In this document: in pieces, positions 1 to 6,565 of the stretch | How the letters are laid out: the number at the start of each line of letters is the position of its first letter | Position numbering within the stretch: the stretch's first letter is position 1 | Assembly (NCBI GenBank): GCA_009704515.1 | Contig: WLDZ01000050.1 | Span: forward strand, 1-6,813 | DNA from: Actinomycetota bacterium | Lineage (GTDB): Bacteria; Actinomycetota; Actinomycetes; Nanopelagicales; Nanopelagicaceae | Reading direction: 5' to 3' | DNA length: 6,813 nt | Made by a program: the position numbers and the translations under genes | The notes under the pieces: model-generated | What the model was told of the DNA's origin: nothing | The model's input: only the letters and a program-made list of their open reading frames with translations | Database searches by the model: none

Positions 1-25
1 CGATGAATCGCACGTGCTGATTCAC
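1..25 (-). CDS. Possible start of a downstream minus-strand gene (edge fragment)
   Basis: A GTG at 25 opens a frame to the window edge (M-N-Q-H-V-R-F-I), and GGGGA at 31-35 lies five bases upstream at good ribosome-binding distance. It would follow the sigma factor stop codon by 42 bp on the same strand. Eight codons are too few to identify a protein or to exclude chance. Confidence 0.25.
4..24. repeat. Imperfect inverted repeat around GCACGTGC
   Basis: The arms TGAATC (4-9) and GATTCA (19-24) flank the perfect palindrome GCACGTGC (10-17), with a single extra T at 18. There is no loop or T-run, so it resembles a protein-binding site more than a terminator. It overlaps the possible edge gene, which lowers the value of either reading. 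Confidence 0.35.
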
Positions 26-67
26 CAAATTCCCCACCGTGTATCCGGACGCGGCGAGGAAACCTAT

Positions 68-1513
68 TTAGTTTTTATTCACCACCTGGACCGCTTGCGC
101 GAGGATGGTGGTCTTGCCTGAGTTCAGTAGAACTCGTGTAGTGATCGAAGCTGGTGCATCAGATAGGTCATATCCGCGTGCGCCAGTTGGGATCGAAAAG
201 CTAGATGGCTTCAAGTAGCCGATATTGGCTGTTGCAGTGATCAAGTGCTGACCATTTGCAAGGCGCTCGATTGAAGAATCAACTGAGTTGATCTCGACTG
301 CGCTCCAGTTTCCACCAAAGCCAATATTTATGTTGTTAATGCTGTAGTTAGTACCTGTTCCATCGATTGTGATCAACTGATCCATAAGGATGTTTGGACC
401 GGCTGAGCCTGTGATGAACTGGTTGTTGATCAAGATTCCTGATGTTCCAAGAGTAGAAATTCCCTTAGTAAGACGAGCCTTACCAAGTTCTCCATTTTCA
501 TCAGTAATCGCAAATCCTGCTGGGATACCGTTCTTATCAAGTCCGGCAAATGAAAGCGCTGCAATCTTGGCGTTAATCGCTGCTTGCTGTGCCTTCTTCG
601 CAGCAGCTGTTGCAGCAGCTTGTGCCTTTGCAGTTGCTGTTGCCTCAGCTGTTGGGCCAGCTGGTGACATTGGTGAAGACTCTGTTTCGATCTGAGCAAC
701 AACTGGCAGTACTGGGCTTTCATTTCCAGTCATTGAGTTAAAGCCTAGGAAAGCAGTGAAGACTAGTAGAAGTGAAAGTGCAGCCTTTGATGACTTCTGC
801 GCGATTTCAACTGTCTTTTTGTATGTTGTTGAAAGTGCGTTAAGTGCTGTCAGGCCAGTCTTTTCATCAACGATCCAGTCCTCAAGAACGCGGACCATTG
901 ACTTGCGAGCGCGAACCAAAATGTGGCGAACATTTGCTGGGCTTGTGTTAAGCGCAGTTGCGATTTCTTCTGTTGTGCGGCCTTCCATTTCCCACATAAC
1001 TAGCGCTGTGCGCTGGTCTGGGGTTAGGCGAGCAAGTGCTTCGCGGATAATCGCGGCATCTTCGGCTGCAGTAATAGTTGTATCAAGATCGATGTGGTTT
1101 TCAGATGCGATCTCGTTGAGGCGCTCCTGAGTTGTGTCTGCATCAATTGCAACCAAGTTAGGACGTGCACCGCGAGCGCGGATTACGTTTAGAGCAAGGT
1201 TGCTTACTGAGGTACGAAGGTATGCAATTGCACGATCTGCTGAATCTAGATCTGGAGCTGCAAGCATGAACTTCAGGAACGCTTCCTGAACTACTTCGTT
1301 AGCTTCAGCCTCGTTCTTTGTGATGCGACGAGCCTGAGAAACAAGCTGTGTGCGGTGCTCTGTGTAGATTGCTGATAGTTGTGCGATAGACCAATCAGCT
1401 GATGATCCTTGAGCTGGTGTTTCCATAAGAGCGTCGGCGGGATTTGCGCTCAAAATGCGGGCGGCATCGGTCGCTGCAGCTGCTTTCGCCGCTTTCGACT
1501 TCAATAGTGCCAT
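68..1513 (-). CDS. ECF-type sigma-70 factor fused to a transmembrane helix and extracytoplasmic domain
   Basis: I see a 481-residue protein from the chosen start. Residues about 46-115 match sigma region 2 (EHRTQLVSQARRITKNEAEA, then VVQEAFLKF and AYLRTSVSNLALNVIRAR). Residues about 153-215 match region 4 (LARLTPDQRTALVMWEMEG, then TEEIATALNTSPANVRHIL). Regions 1 and 3 are absent, as in ECF factors, which direct RNA polymerase to stress or envelope promoters. A hydrophobic helix follows at about 242-262 (ALSLLLVFTAFLGF). Next come an Ala/Thr/Lys stalk at about 288-320 and a beta-rich C-terminal part I do not recognise, presumably outside the membrane. The frame is open to a TTG at 1588 and has an ATG at 1537. 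The ATG at 1513 was chosen because GGGAG lies 8 bases upstream and the others lack a good site. The protein has no cysteine, so it carries no zinc-binding anti-sigma domain. Membrane-fused ECF factors are known in actinobacteria; the signal sensed here is unknown. Confidence 0.9.
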   Translation of the reverse strand: MALLKSKAAKAAAATDAARILSANPADALMETPAQGSSADWSIAQLSAIYTEHRTQLVSQARRITKNEAEANEVVQEAFLKFMLAAPDLDSADRAIAYLRTSVSNLALNVIRARGARPNLVAIDADTTQERLNEIASENHIDLDTTITAAEDAAIIREALARLTPDQRTALVMWEMEGRTTEEIATALNTSPANVRHILVRARKSMVRVLEDWIVDEKTGLTALNALSTTYKKTVEIAQKSSKAALSLLLVFTAFLGFNSMTGNESPVLPVVAQIETESSPMSPAGPTAEATATAKAQAAATAAAKKAQQAAINAKIAALSFAGLDKNGIPAGFAITDENGELGKARLTKGISTLGTSGILINNQFITGSAGPNILMDQLITIDGTGTNYSINNINIGFGGNWSAVEINSVDSSIERLANGQHLITATANIGYLKPSSFSIPTGARGYDLSDAPASITTRVLLNSGKTTILAQAVQVVNKN

Positions 1514-1521
1514 TTGAGTAA

Positions 1522-1526
1522 CTCCC
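1522..1526 (-). promoter_or_regulatory. Ribosome binding site deciding the sigma factor start
   Basis: GGGAG on the minus strand lies 8 bases before the ATG at 1513. Neither the upstream ATG at 1537 nor the TTG at 1588 has a comparable site, so the start at 1513 is preferred. Confidence 0.65.
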
Positions 1527-1605
1527 GCGAGTTTCATAATGAAGGCAACGTCTTGCCCTCTACTAGTTAAGACACCGCTGGGGGCCAAATGTTGTGCCCA
1601 TTTGA

Positions 1606-1611
1606 AATATA
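1606..1611 (-). promoter_or_regulatory. Possible -10 element of the sigma factor gene
   Basis: TATATT on the minus strand matches the housekeeping -10 consensus at five of six positions and would give a 5' leader of roughly 85 bases. No good -35 box lies 17 bases upstream (TGGATC is the best), so this is a weak call. It sits inside a 10-bp perfect palindrome AAATATATTT (1605-1614). That palindrome is flanked, not quite concentrically, by GCCCA (1596-1600) and TGGGC (1615-1619). Confidence 0.3.
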
Positions 1612-1808
1612 TTTTGGGCCAGTATGTGGATCCATCGGTGATTGAGCGTAATTGGGTGCCAGGTTTTTGAATCTAGCAATTGGGGACAGAACGCAGGGCT
1701 TTCGCCGAATGGCAGCGAGAAACAAGCCTGCCGGAATCAGGGTTCTAGTCTATTGGGTTGACAAGGCTAAAGCCGACATTGAGAGTTTAAGCGTGTCTGA
1801 GCTCTGAA

Positions 1809-1822
1809 CGCCTATATAGGCG
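1809..1822. repeat. Perfect 14-bp palindrome CGCCTATATAGGCG
   Basis: The sequence reads identically on both strands. It starts about 20 bases beyond the luxR-type stop codon and about 300 bases upstream of the sigma factor start. No T-run follows it in either direction, so an intrinsic terminator is unlikely. A protein-binding site is possible but unproven. Confidence 0.5.
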
Positions 1823-1842
1823 ACCGTCTTGAGGCTTGAGGG

Positions 1843-2619
1843 CTAGATCAACCCCAGGACAAGGGCCTTTTTAGCAGCTTCCTTGCGATCGCTGACAGTT
1901 AGGGCCTGATAAATACGCATGGTCTCGTGGCGCACCGTTGAGACTGAAAAACCTAGCTCGGTTGCCAGTTCGTGATTGGTCTTGCCTTCGACCATGCCGC
2001 GCAGAATCGAGAGCTGACGGGCGGTTAGCTGAGCATCGCCTGTGTCCTTTGAATCGCCCAGGCTGTTAATGCTGATTGCTTGATTGGGGGAACGGCGGAT
2101 CTGGAAAGAAAGATACAAAGCAATCGGCATACACAGATTGTCTATGGTCTCTGAAATGACCTGCTTCTTGGACTCATCGATGGGTTTGGTGAATTCAACG
2201 ATTAAATATCCTTGAACCACACCGTGATCACGAAGGGTGCTCACGAAAAATCGTGCGTCATCTGTCCACTCTTGACCAGAAGCGCTGACAATTAGCTGAA
2301 TGTCAGGAGAAACAATCGCCTGCCATTCTGAGCTAGGGATAGTGCGATTGCGCCAGGCCATCGCATCTGGATATCCGTATTGGCCCAACAACAGAATGGA
2401 ATCATCGCTATTCAGAAGGCCAAAGCGAATGCCTTTGACCCCAAATTCGGTCAGGTAATCGGTAGCAAGTGCTCGTGGAATATCTTCCATCGCTGGATGA
2501 AAGGTCATCCATTCAATAAATTTTCGGACTGAATTCAAATCTGTCCACCCAATTCGTTCATTGAACAGTTCAATAACTGGTCTTGGACATTTTTGAGCAT
2601 GTGCTAAATGTATGGGCAA
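1843..2619 (-). CDS. LuxR-type transcriptional regulator with a GAF-like N-terminal domain
   Basis: I see a 258-residue protein with a clear LuxR/GerE helix-turn-helix at its C-terminus, residues about 198-258. The motifs are LTARQLSILRGMVEGKTNHE, then ELGFSVSTVRHETMRIYQAL and the closing VSDRKEAAKKALVLGLI. It should bind DNA as a dimer. Residues about 45-175 resemble a GAF-type sensor fold in pattern (LLLGQYGYPDAMAW, IPSSEWQAIVS, then VVQGYLIVEF and a final helix). This is a weak visual match and the ligand is unknown. No receiver domain is evident, so control by phosphorylation is not indicated. The gene follows the lacI-type gene on the same strand after 66 bp and may be cotranscribed with it. 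The start is uncertain: TTG at 2619 has only a weak AGG three bases upstream. An in-frame TTG at 2538 preceded by GGGTGG is an alternative that drops 27 residues. The next ATG is residue 38. Confidence 0.88.
   Translation of the reverse strand: MPIHLAHAQKCPRPVIELFNERIGWTDLNSVRKFIEWMTFHPAMEDIPRALATDYLTEFGVKGIRFGLLNSDDSILLLGQYGYPDAMAWRNRTIPSSEWQAIVSPDIQLIVSASGQEWTDDARFFVSTLRDHGVVQGYLIVEFTKPIDESKKQVISETIDNLCMPIALYLSFQIRRSPNQAISINSLGDSKDTGDAQLTARQLSILRGMVEGKTNHELATELGFSVSTVRHETMRIYQALTVSDRKEAAKKALVLGLI
1846..2028 (-). other. LuxR/GerE DNA-binding domain
   Basis: This part encodes residues 198-258. The family pattern is intact: LT.RQ, G.TN.ELA, a recognition helix around SVSTVRHETMRIY, then the final helix ending GLI at the stop codon. 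Confidence 0.9.
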
Positions 2620-2629
2620 TGACCTGTCA
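2620..2629. promoter_or_regulatory. Putative operator TGACCTGTCA at the LuxR-type gene start
   Basis: This is an inverted repeat with arms TGAC and GTCA around CT. It directly abuts the proposed TTG start codon and is centred 32 bp, about three helical turns, from the palindrome at 2651-2662. A protein bound here could block transcription or initiation, which would suit autoregulation. That role is inferred. Confidence 0.4.
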
Positions 2630-2650
2630 AAAGGAATAAGTTGCAGGGCA

Positions 2651-2662
2651 TTGACTAGTCAA
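2651..2662. promoter_or_regulatory. Putative operator, perfect palindrome TTGACTAGTCAA
   Basis: This is a perfect 12-bp palindrome in the 66-bp gap between the lacI-type stop codon and the luxR-type gene. It shares the TGAC-NN-GTCA core with the site at 2620-2629. Its TTGACT could also act as a -35 box for the luxR-type gene, with a poor TTATTC 17 bases further on. The binding protein is unknown. The central TA rather than CG makes a LuxR-type protein a better guess than LacI. Confidence 0.45.
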
Positions 2663-2685
2663 AGCAGTTTGGATTTAAGGGTGAG

Positions 2686-3690
2686 TTATTTACGCACTGC
2701 GGTACTAGAACGCTCAACGATCTTTGGCTGAAACACCACATGCTGGTGGACATGATCATCATTTGCCTGAAACTCAAAGACGAGCTGAGATCCCATCGTC
2801 CACCCCAATTGATACGGGGTCTGCGAGACAGTTGAAAGGGGAACCAGGGCCGATTCTGCGTAGGCCACATTGTCATAACCCAAGACAGATACCTGGCCAG
2901 GGACTGGAATGCCCACTTTGTGGAAGTAATTCATAATTCCCAAGGCCAATGCATCGTTGCCCGCAAAGATTGCATCAGGCATTGGACCTGCGGCGATTAT
3001 TTGTGGGGCCATTTGTTCACCCGTTATGAAATCTAAAGATGGTGCGTTGATGGTGGTTATCTCAATACCGAAATCAATAGCTGCCTGACTGATTCCAACA
3101 AATCGTTGATTTGATTGGTGGTGATGATCTGGTCCGGACACCCACATGATCTTTCTGTGGCCAAGGCTGGCCAAATATTCAATCCCGATGTATCCGCCTC
3201 TTACTTGATCAATTGAAACTGAACATTGATCCGGCTCTTGATCGGTTTGAGAAATAAATCCAACACGGACATTTTTCTCAATAAATTTATCGAAGACCTG
3301 ATTGTCTGCACCTACTGGCGTCACGATGATTCCACGGAAATTTGCTTCCACCATTGAATTAAGTAGTTGCAATTCAATCGCTTCATCTTCACGCGAGTAT
3401 CCAATTAAAACTCGGTACCCATGTTTGCCCAGAGAATCTTCAATTCCTTGTGCCAGTTCATCATAAAAAGGGTTTTGCCCAAGGGGCAGAATCAATCCCA
3501 CCAATTTTGAATTTCGATTTTTTTGAGAGTCACCTGCATTAGGTACAAAGCCCAGCATATCGATCGCTTGTCGAACTTTTTTGCGTGTTTCTTCTGAAAC
3601 AGTTGTAGGTCGGTTCAAAACATTAGAAACCGTTCCCAAAGAGACTTTGGCCTCTTTAGCTACATCCCGAAGACTTGGCTTGTTCTGCAC
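2686..3690 (-). CDS. LacI-family transcriptional regulator
   Basis: I see a full-length 334-residue LacI/GalR-type protein. Residues 6-26 are the helix-turn-helix (SLRDVAKEAKVSLGTVSNVL). A periplasmic-binding-protein-like core runs from about 63 to the end, with family motifs NPFYDELAQGIED, RGIIVTP, SLGHRKIMWVSGP, RFVGI, FAGNDALALG and VSVLGYDN. Family members are cytoplasmic dimers or tetramers that release or bind operators on sensing a sugar or nucleoside; this ligand cannot be read from sequence. The hinge (residues 50-62, PNAGDSQKNRNSK) is atypical: the usual A-R-x-L is absent and it looks about one residue short. The start is GTG at 3690. An in-frame stop 15 bases upstream rules out a longer protein, although GAAGG lies a rather long 12 bases away. 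The gene lies 58 bp after the secreted-protein gene and before the luxR-type gene, all on one strand. No sugar transporter or hydrolase gene is visible to name a target. Confidence 0.95.
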   Translation of the reverse strand: MQNKPSLRDVAKEAKVSLGTVSNVLNRPTTVSEETRKKVRQAIDMLGFVPNAGDSQKNRNSKLVGLILPLGQNPFYDELAQGIEDSLGKHGYRVLIGYSREDEAIELQLLNSMVEANFRGIIVTPVGADNQVFDKFIEKNVRVGFISQTDQEPDQCSVSIDQVRGGYIGIEYLASLGHRKIMWVSGPDHHHQSNQRFVGISQAAIDFGIEITTINAPSLDFITGEQMAPQIIAAGPMPDAIFAGNDALALGIMNYFHKVGIPVPGQVSVLGYDNVAYAESALVPLSTVSQTPYQLGWTMGSQLVFEFQANDDHVHQHVVFQPKIVERSSTAVRK

Positions 3691-3748
3691 CTGCTCAAGA
3701 TACCTTCATTTTTACTTCAACAGAAGTGCTCTTGCCAGATTAGAAGTG
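3691..3748 (-). other. Short gap between the secreted-protein gene and lacI-type gene
   Basis: The gap holds a 5-bp hairpin, ACTTC/GAAGT with loop AACA on the plus strand (3714-3727). It also holds a direct repeat AGAAGTG at 3722-3728 and 3742-3748. On the minus strand the hairpin is followed by AAAAATG rather than a T-run, so it is not a typical terminator and read-through from the secreted-protein gene is possible. I see no strong promoter. Confidence 0.45.
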
Positions 3749-6343
3749 TTAATTCACAATCGCAGTCGATGCAGTCACGCGAATGACTGTACCTGCTGAG
3801 TTACTAGCAGTTATTTGGATAAGAATGTACTTACCAACATCAAGTGAAGTAAGGGTGTAACTAGTTGAAGTTGCACCACTAATCTCGCTACAGCTTGCAG
3901 GTTTGGTAGTAGAAATACTGCCTAACGCCTGCGTACAACGCATCCACTGATAGGAAATTGTTGGTGTGGGCGTACCTGACCAGGTATTTGCTGACAAAGA
4001 AAGGGTCTGCCCCGAAGTTGCGGTACCACTGACAAAAGGATCACTTTCCAAACCAGGAGCTGAAGATATAGCACCAATCGATGCGGTCCATTTGGAAGTT
4101 GATCCCTTGTTGTTTGTTGCGATGACTTCAGCACTGATGAATAACCCAATGTCACTTGAACCGGCGATGTATGGCTGGCCGTTGCGTGTTCCGGTTGCAG
4201 TACAACCTGCAGGCAATGAATCTGAAGCAGTACTTACTGCTGATGTGCATCGATACCATTTATGAGTTGTACTTGGTGAGTTGTGTCCAAGCCAGGTCCC
4301 ATAAAAGACGTTGATAAAACTTCCAGTTGTTGCAGCACCTGAAATAACTGGTGTCCCATTTGTAAATGGCAATGCATCAACCGCTAGAGAACTAACTGAC
4401 ATGAATGATGCCGACCCGCCACTATTTGTTGCAGTAATGCGAACAGACAAACCTTTACCGTAATAGCTGCGATCAATTGTATATGTTGCATTAGTTGCAC
4501 CTGGAATTGCAGAACAATTCACTGGAACCGTGTCAGCTTGTCCATTTGGAAGATAAGTCGTGCACACATACCAGGCATAGGAATATGTTGGCGTTGGCGT
4601 GGCACTCCAGGTTCCAACTTCCGCCGTCACAACTTGTCCTGCCATTGCCGTTCCAGAAATAGTTGGTGGTGATGTGTTAACTGGTGGACCAGTGACTTGT
4701 GCCGTTGATACAGACCAACTAGTAGTCACACCCGCGGTGCTTGTCAACGTTTGTAGTACAGAAAGATAAGAGCCCACATCTGAATTGCCAACTGTGTAAT
4801 TAGCAGAAGTGGCTCCTGAAATCGCCGTGCAGCCACTAGGTTGCGACGCTGAAACTGCACTGACTGTAGCTGCGCATCGATACCAAGCGTGTGCCACTGT
4901 TGGTATTGGGAAGCCCTTATAGCTGCCACTTGATGTAAGCGCAGAACCCTTTGCCGCAGTTCCTGAAACTAGTGGACCCGTAATAAAACTTGGTGCACCC
5001 GTTACGCCTTTACTGCGATTGAAAACAGGTTCACCAGTTCCGACCGAGTTTGTCGCCGTGATTCTTGCCGTTAAATACATGCCCTCATCTGCAACTGTTG
5101 ATGTGTAAGTCAAAGAAGTTGCACCACTGATGGATGAACAAGAATATGTTTGGATCGGATTTACTGAATATCCCAGCTCTACTGCGCATCGGAACCACTG
5201 AACCGCATAAGTTGTCGTACCTTCGGTAATCCAAGTACCTCTTTCAGCGGTCATAAGACTTCCGACTGCTGATGAACCACTGACTGATGCTCCTGAATTT
5301 ATAGCTGGGGCACCTAATATCTTTGATGTTCCTAATGACCAGACTGTTGTTGAACCAGCATCATTTGTCGCACGCGAAGAAACTAGTAAATATTTCCCCA
5401 TGTAATCCGGGTTCCCGAGTTCTAGAACCGTTGAATATGTTTGCCCACCATCGACTAATGAATGCGGAAACGTGAACACTGAGTTGCAACCACTTGGAGC
5501 AGATTCTGGACGCACAGTAATTGGATTCGCACATGCATACCAAGTGAAGGTAACGGTCCCAGGGCTATCTCCATAAAAAGTCCATAGCGATTGTCGGGCT
5601 ACTGCATTTCCACCGTAATTACCTACCGACGCAAAAGAGATTGCAGAGCCAGGACTTGGTGGCGAAAAGGTTGGTGAAGGTGTTGGTGATGGTGACTCTG
5701 TCGGTGTTGGAGACAAAGTCGGTGAAGGTGAAACTGTCGGTGATGGTGACACCGTTGGTATAACCGTTGGCAATGGTGAAACCGTTGGTATCGGTGAAAC
5801 TGTCGGTGATGGTGACGCCGTTGGTATAACCGTCGGTGTTGGAGTAAGTGTTGGTCTAGGCGACACTGTTGGTGTCGGAGTAACTGTTGGCCTTGGAGAA
5901 GCCGTTGGTGTTGGTGACACGGTTGGTGTTGCTGTAATTGTTGGTGTTGGTGACACCGTCGGTGAAGGTGAATTAGATGGTGTTGTTGTTGGTGAAATAG
6001 TTGGTGCTGGCGGCAAAGCGACGCCTTTATTCCAAACTAATTTGCTCCCGGATCTAATACATGTAAAGCGCATCGAGCCAGAATTCGCAACCAAATTCAA
6101 TCTTGTACAGGTAGCGCCAGCTTTAGGTGTTGACGAAGTTAGAGCAACACCTTTATTCCAAACTAATTTGCTGCCGGATCTAACACAGGTAAATTTCTTA
6201 CCGCCAGAATTCGCAGTTTGATTTAACTTTGTACAAGCAGCTCCAGCTTTAGGTGTTGCAGCTGTTGCGGGATTTGATAATCCAATAAAGAGTAATGACA
6301 TAACCGAAAGAGAGATAAACCTGTGAGCAACTCTCAATTTCAT
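3749..6343 (-). CDS. Large secreted protein: paired-Cys repeats, Pro/Thr/Ser stalk and six Ig-like modules
   Basis: I see an 864-residue protein. Residues 1-28 form a signal peptide (MKLRVAHRF, hydrophobic core, then PATA-A cleavage). Two 39-residue repeats follow at 30-68 and 72-110, then a Pro/Thr/Ser stalk at 111-232. Six tandem modules of about 103-112 residues (233-864) have the pattern SG-A--G----GTW---PTPTY-Y-WYRC, then C--I-GAT---YT---D-G-Y----ITATNS-G, resembling Ig-like beta-sandwiches of actinobacterial surface proteins. All 16 mature cysteines form eight local pairs 15-16 residues apart, fitting one disulfide per module. It ends in the last module: no LPXTG, membrane helix or catalytic motif is visible, so adhesion or surface coating is only inferred. 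The frame is open to a TTG at 6406 and an ATG at 6403. The ATG at 6343 was chosen because it begins the signal peptide and excludes one unpaired cysteine; no start has a clear ribosome binding site. Confidence 0.88.
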   Translation of the reverse strand: MKLRVAHRFISLSVMSLLFIGLSNPATAATPKAGAACTKLNQTANSGGKKFTCVRSGSKLVWNKGVALTSSTPKAGATCTRLNLVANSGSMRFTCIRSGSKLVWNKGVALPPAPTISPTTTPSNSPSPTVSPTPTITATPTVSPTPTASPRPTVTPTPTVSPRPTLTPTPTVIPTASPSPTVSPIPTVSPLPTVIPTVSPSPTVSPSPTLSPTPTESPSPTPSPTFSPPSPGSAISFASVGNYGGNAVARQSLWTFYGDSPGTVTFTWYACANPITVRPESAPSGCNSVFTFPHSLVDGGQTYSTVLELGNPDYMGKYLLVSSRATNDAGSTTVWSLGTSKILGAPAINSGASVSGSSAVGSLMTAERGTWITEGTTTYAVQWFRCAVELGYSVNPIQTYSCSSISGATSLTYTSTVADEGMYLTARITATNSVGTGEPVFNRSKGVTGAPSFITGPLVSGTAAKGSALTSSGSYKGFPIPTVAHAWYRCAATVSAVSASQPSGCTAISGATSANYTVGNSDVGSYLSVLQTLTSTAGVTTSWSVSTAQVTGPPVNTSPPTISGTAMAGQVVTAEVGTWSATPTPTYSYAWYVCTTYLPNGQADTVPVNCSAIPGATNATYTIDRSYYGKGLSVRITATNSGGSASFMSVSSLAVDALPFTNGTPVISGAATTGSFINVFYGTWLGHNSPSTTHKWYRCTSAVSTASDSLPAGCTATGTRNGQPYIAGSSDIGLFISAEVIATNNKGSTSKWTASIGAISSAPGLESDPFVSGTATSGQTLSLSANTWSGTPTPTISYQWMRCTQALGSISTTKPASCSEISGATSTSYTLTSLDVGKYILIQITASNSAGTVIRVTASTAIVN
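3752..5647 (-). repeat. Array of six Ig-like coding repeats
   Basis: Module boundaries by my reading are 5312-5647, 4997-5311, 4688-4996, 4373-4687, 4061-4372 and 3752-4060. Each carries a W-Y/F/M-x-C strand and a second Cys 15 or 16 residues later. The first module is the most divergent: it lacks the SG-A--G opening and the I-GAT motif. The fifth has lost I-GAT ([11 protein letters not shown] instead). The others keep both motifs. Confidence 0.85.
5648..6013 (-). repeat. Low-complexity DNA coding for a Pro/Thr/Ser stalk
   Basis: About 122 codons of near-regular P-T-x-x-P units, with seven exact PTVSP copies. On the plus strand it reads as GGTG/GTTGG-rich DNA. A stretch of about 41 bases at 5727-5767 recurs almost exactly at 5793-5833, an offset of 66 bases or 22 codons. 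The unit length is a multiple of three, so gain or loss of copies would keep the frame. The stalk probably spans the cell wall and may be O-glycosylated, which is inference. Confidence 0.85.
6014..6256 (-). repeat. Two tandem 39-codon Cys-pair repeats, period 126 bp
   Basis: The copies lie at 6140-6256 and 6014-6130. Proteins match at 31 of 39 residues (TPKAG-xCTx[22 protein letters not shown]), and by hand alignment the DNA matches at about 79 percent. The part coding for [11 protein letters not shown] is nearly identical, with most codons shared. Each copy has two cysteines 16 residues apart. Confidence 0.85.
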
Positions 6344-6565
6344 GGCGCAACCGTAATTTCCAGAAAAATCAAAGTCAAAAGAGCCATGAACATGATTAGT
6401 CATCAAGGAGTAATTAGGGGTGAATACCGATCCTGTATCCGCTTAAATCTAGTTTTAGTGGAGTTCGAGGGGTACCCTTAAATCGTGAAGAAGTGCGGTC
6501 GCCAAGGCACCGTCACAAAGAAAACTACAAATTAGCCCTAATGGGCTCCTGGTTATGGGGTAAAA
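6344..6565. other. 222-bp divergent intergenic region
   Basis: The region lies between two genes for secreted proteins transcribed away from each other, so it should hold both promoters. I cannot identify a confident -35/-10 pair for either. Visible structures are the inverted repeat at 6392-6403, the palindrome GGGTACCC (6470-6477), and the short inverted repeat AGCCC-TAAT-GGGCT (6534-6547) in the presumed leader of the plus-strand gene. Confidence 0.55.
6392..6403. promoter_or_regulatory. Possible operator ATGATTAGTCAT upstream of the secreted-protein gene
   Basis: This is an inverted repeat with arms ATGA and TCAT around TTAG, centred about 54 bp upstream of the proposed ATG at 6343. Its core TGATTAGTCA matches the core of the site at 2651-2662 at nine of ten bases. 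This is the reason to list it; alone it would not stand out. Confidence 0.3.

Larger units (their letters stand above)
1514..1842. other. 329-bp non-coding gap between the LuxR-type and sigma factor genes
   Basis: I find no convincing gene here. The sigma frame stays open upstream to a stop near 1673 but offers no ATG beyond 1537. The gap holds the sigma leader and its possible -10 element, the imperfect palindrome GGCT-AA-AGCC (1765-1774), and the perfect palindrome at 1809-1822. A TTGACA at 1758-1763 on the plus strand lacks a matching -10 at normal spacing. No U-rich terminator follows the luxR-type stop codon. Confidence 0.6.

Noticed and set aside
33..59. Hairpin CCGTGT/ACGCGG as terminator after the sigma factor gene
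   Set aside because: On the minus-strand transcript one pair becomes a C-A mismatch and no U-run follows.
2..121. Plus-strand frame open from the left edge ending TGA at 119-121
   Set aside because: It overlaps the 3' end of the sigma factor gene by more than 50 bases and its 39 residues show no recognisable motif; chance is simpler.
390..1130. Plus-strand frames at 390-695 and 756-1130 and minus-strand frame 430-723
   Set aside because: They lie wholly inside the sigma factor gene, whose frame carries clear sigma domains; they are shadows.
1758..1763. TTGACA as a plus-strand -35 box
   Set aside because: No acceptable -10 box lies 16-18 bases downstream and there is no plus-strand gene to serve; it would run antisense to the luxR-type gene.
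3714..3727. Hairpin ACTTC/GAAGT as a terminator of the secreted-protein gene
   Set aside because: The stem has only five pairs and is followed on the minus strand by A residues, not U residues.
6470..6477. Palindrome GGGTACCC as an operator
   Set aside because: Eight bases is short, it does not extend beyond that, and no second copy was seen in the window.
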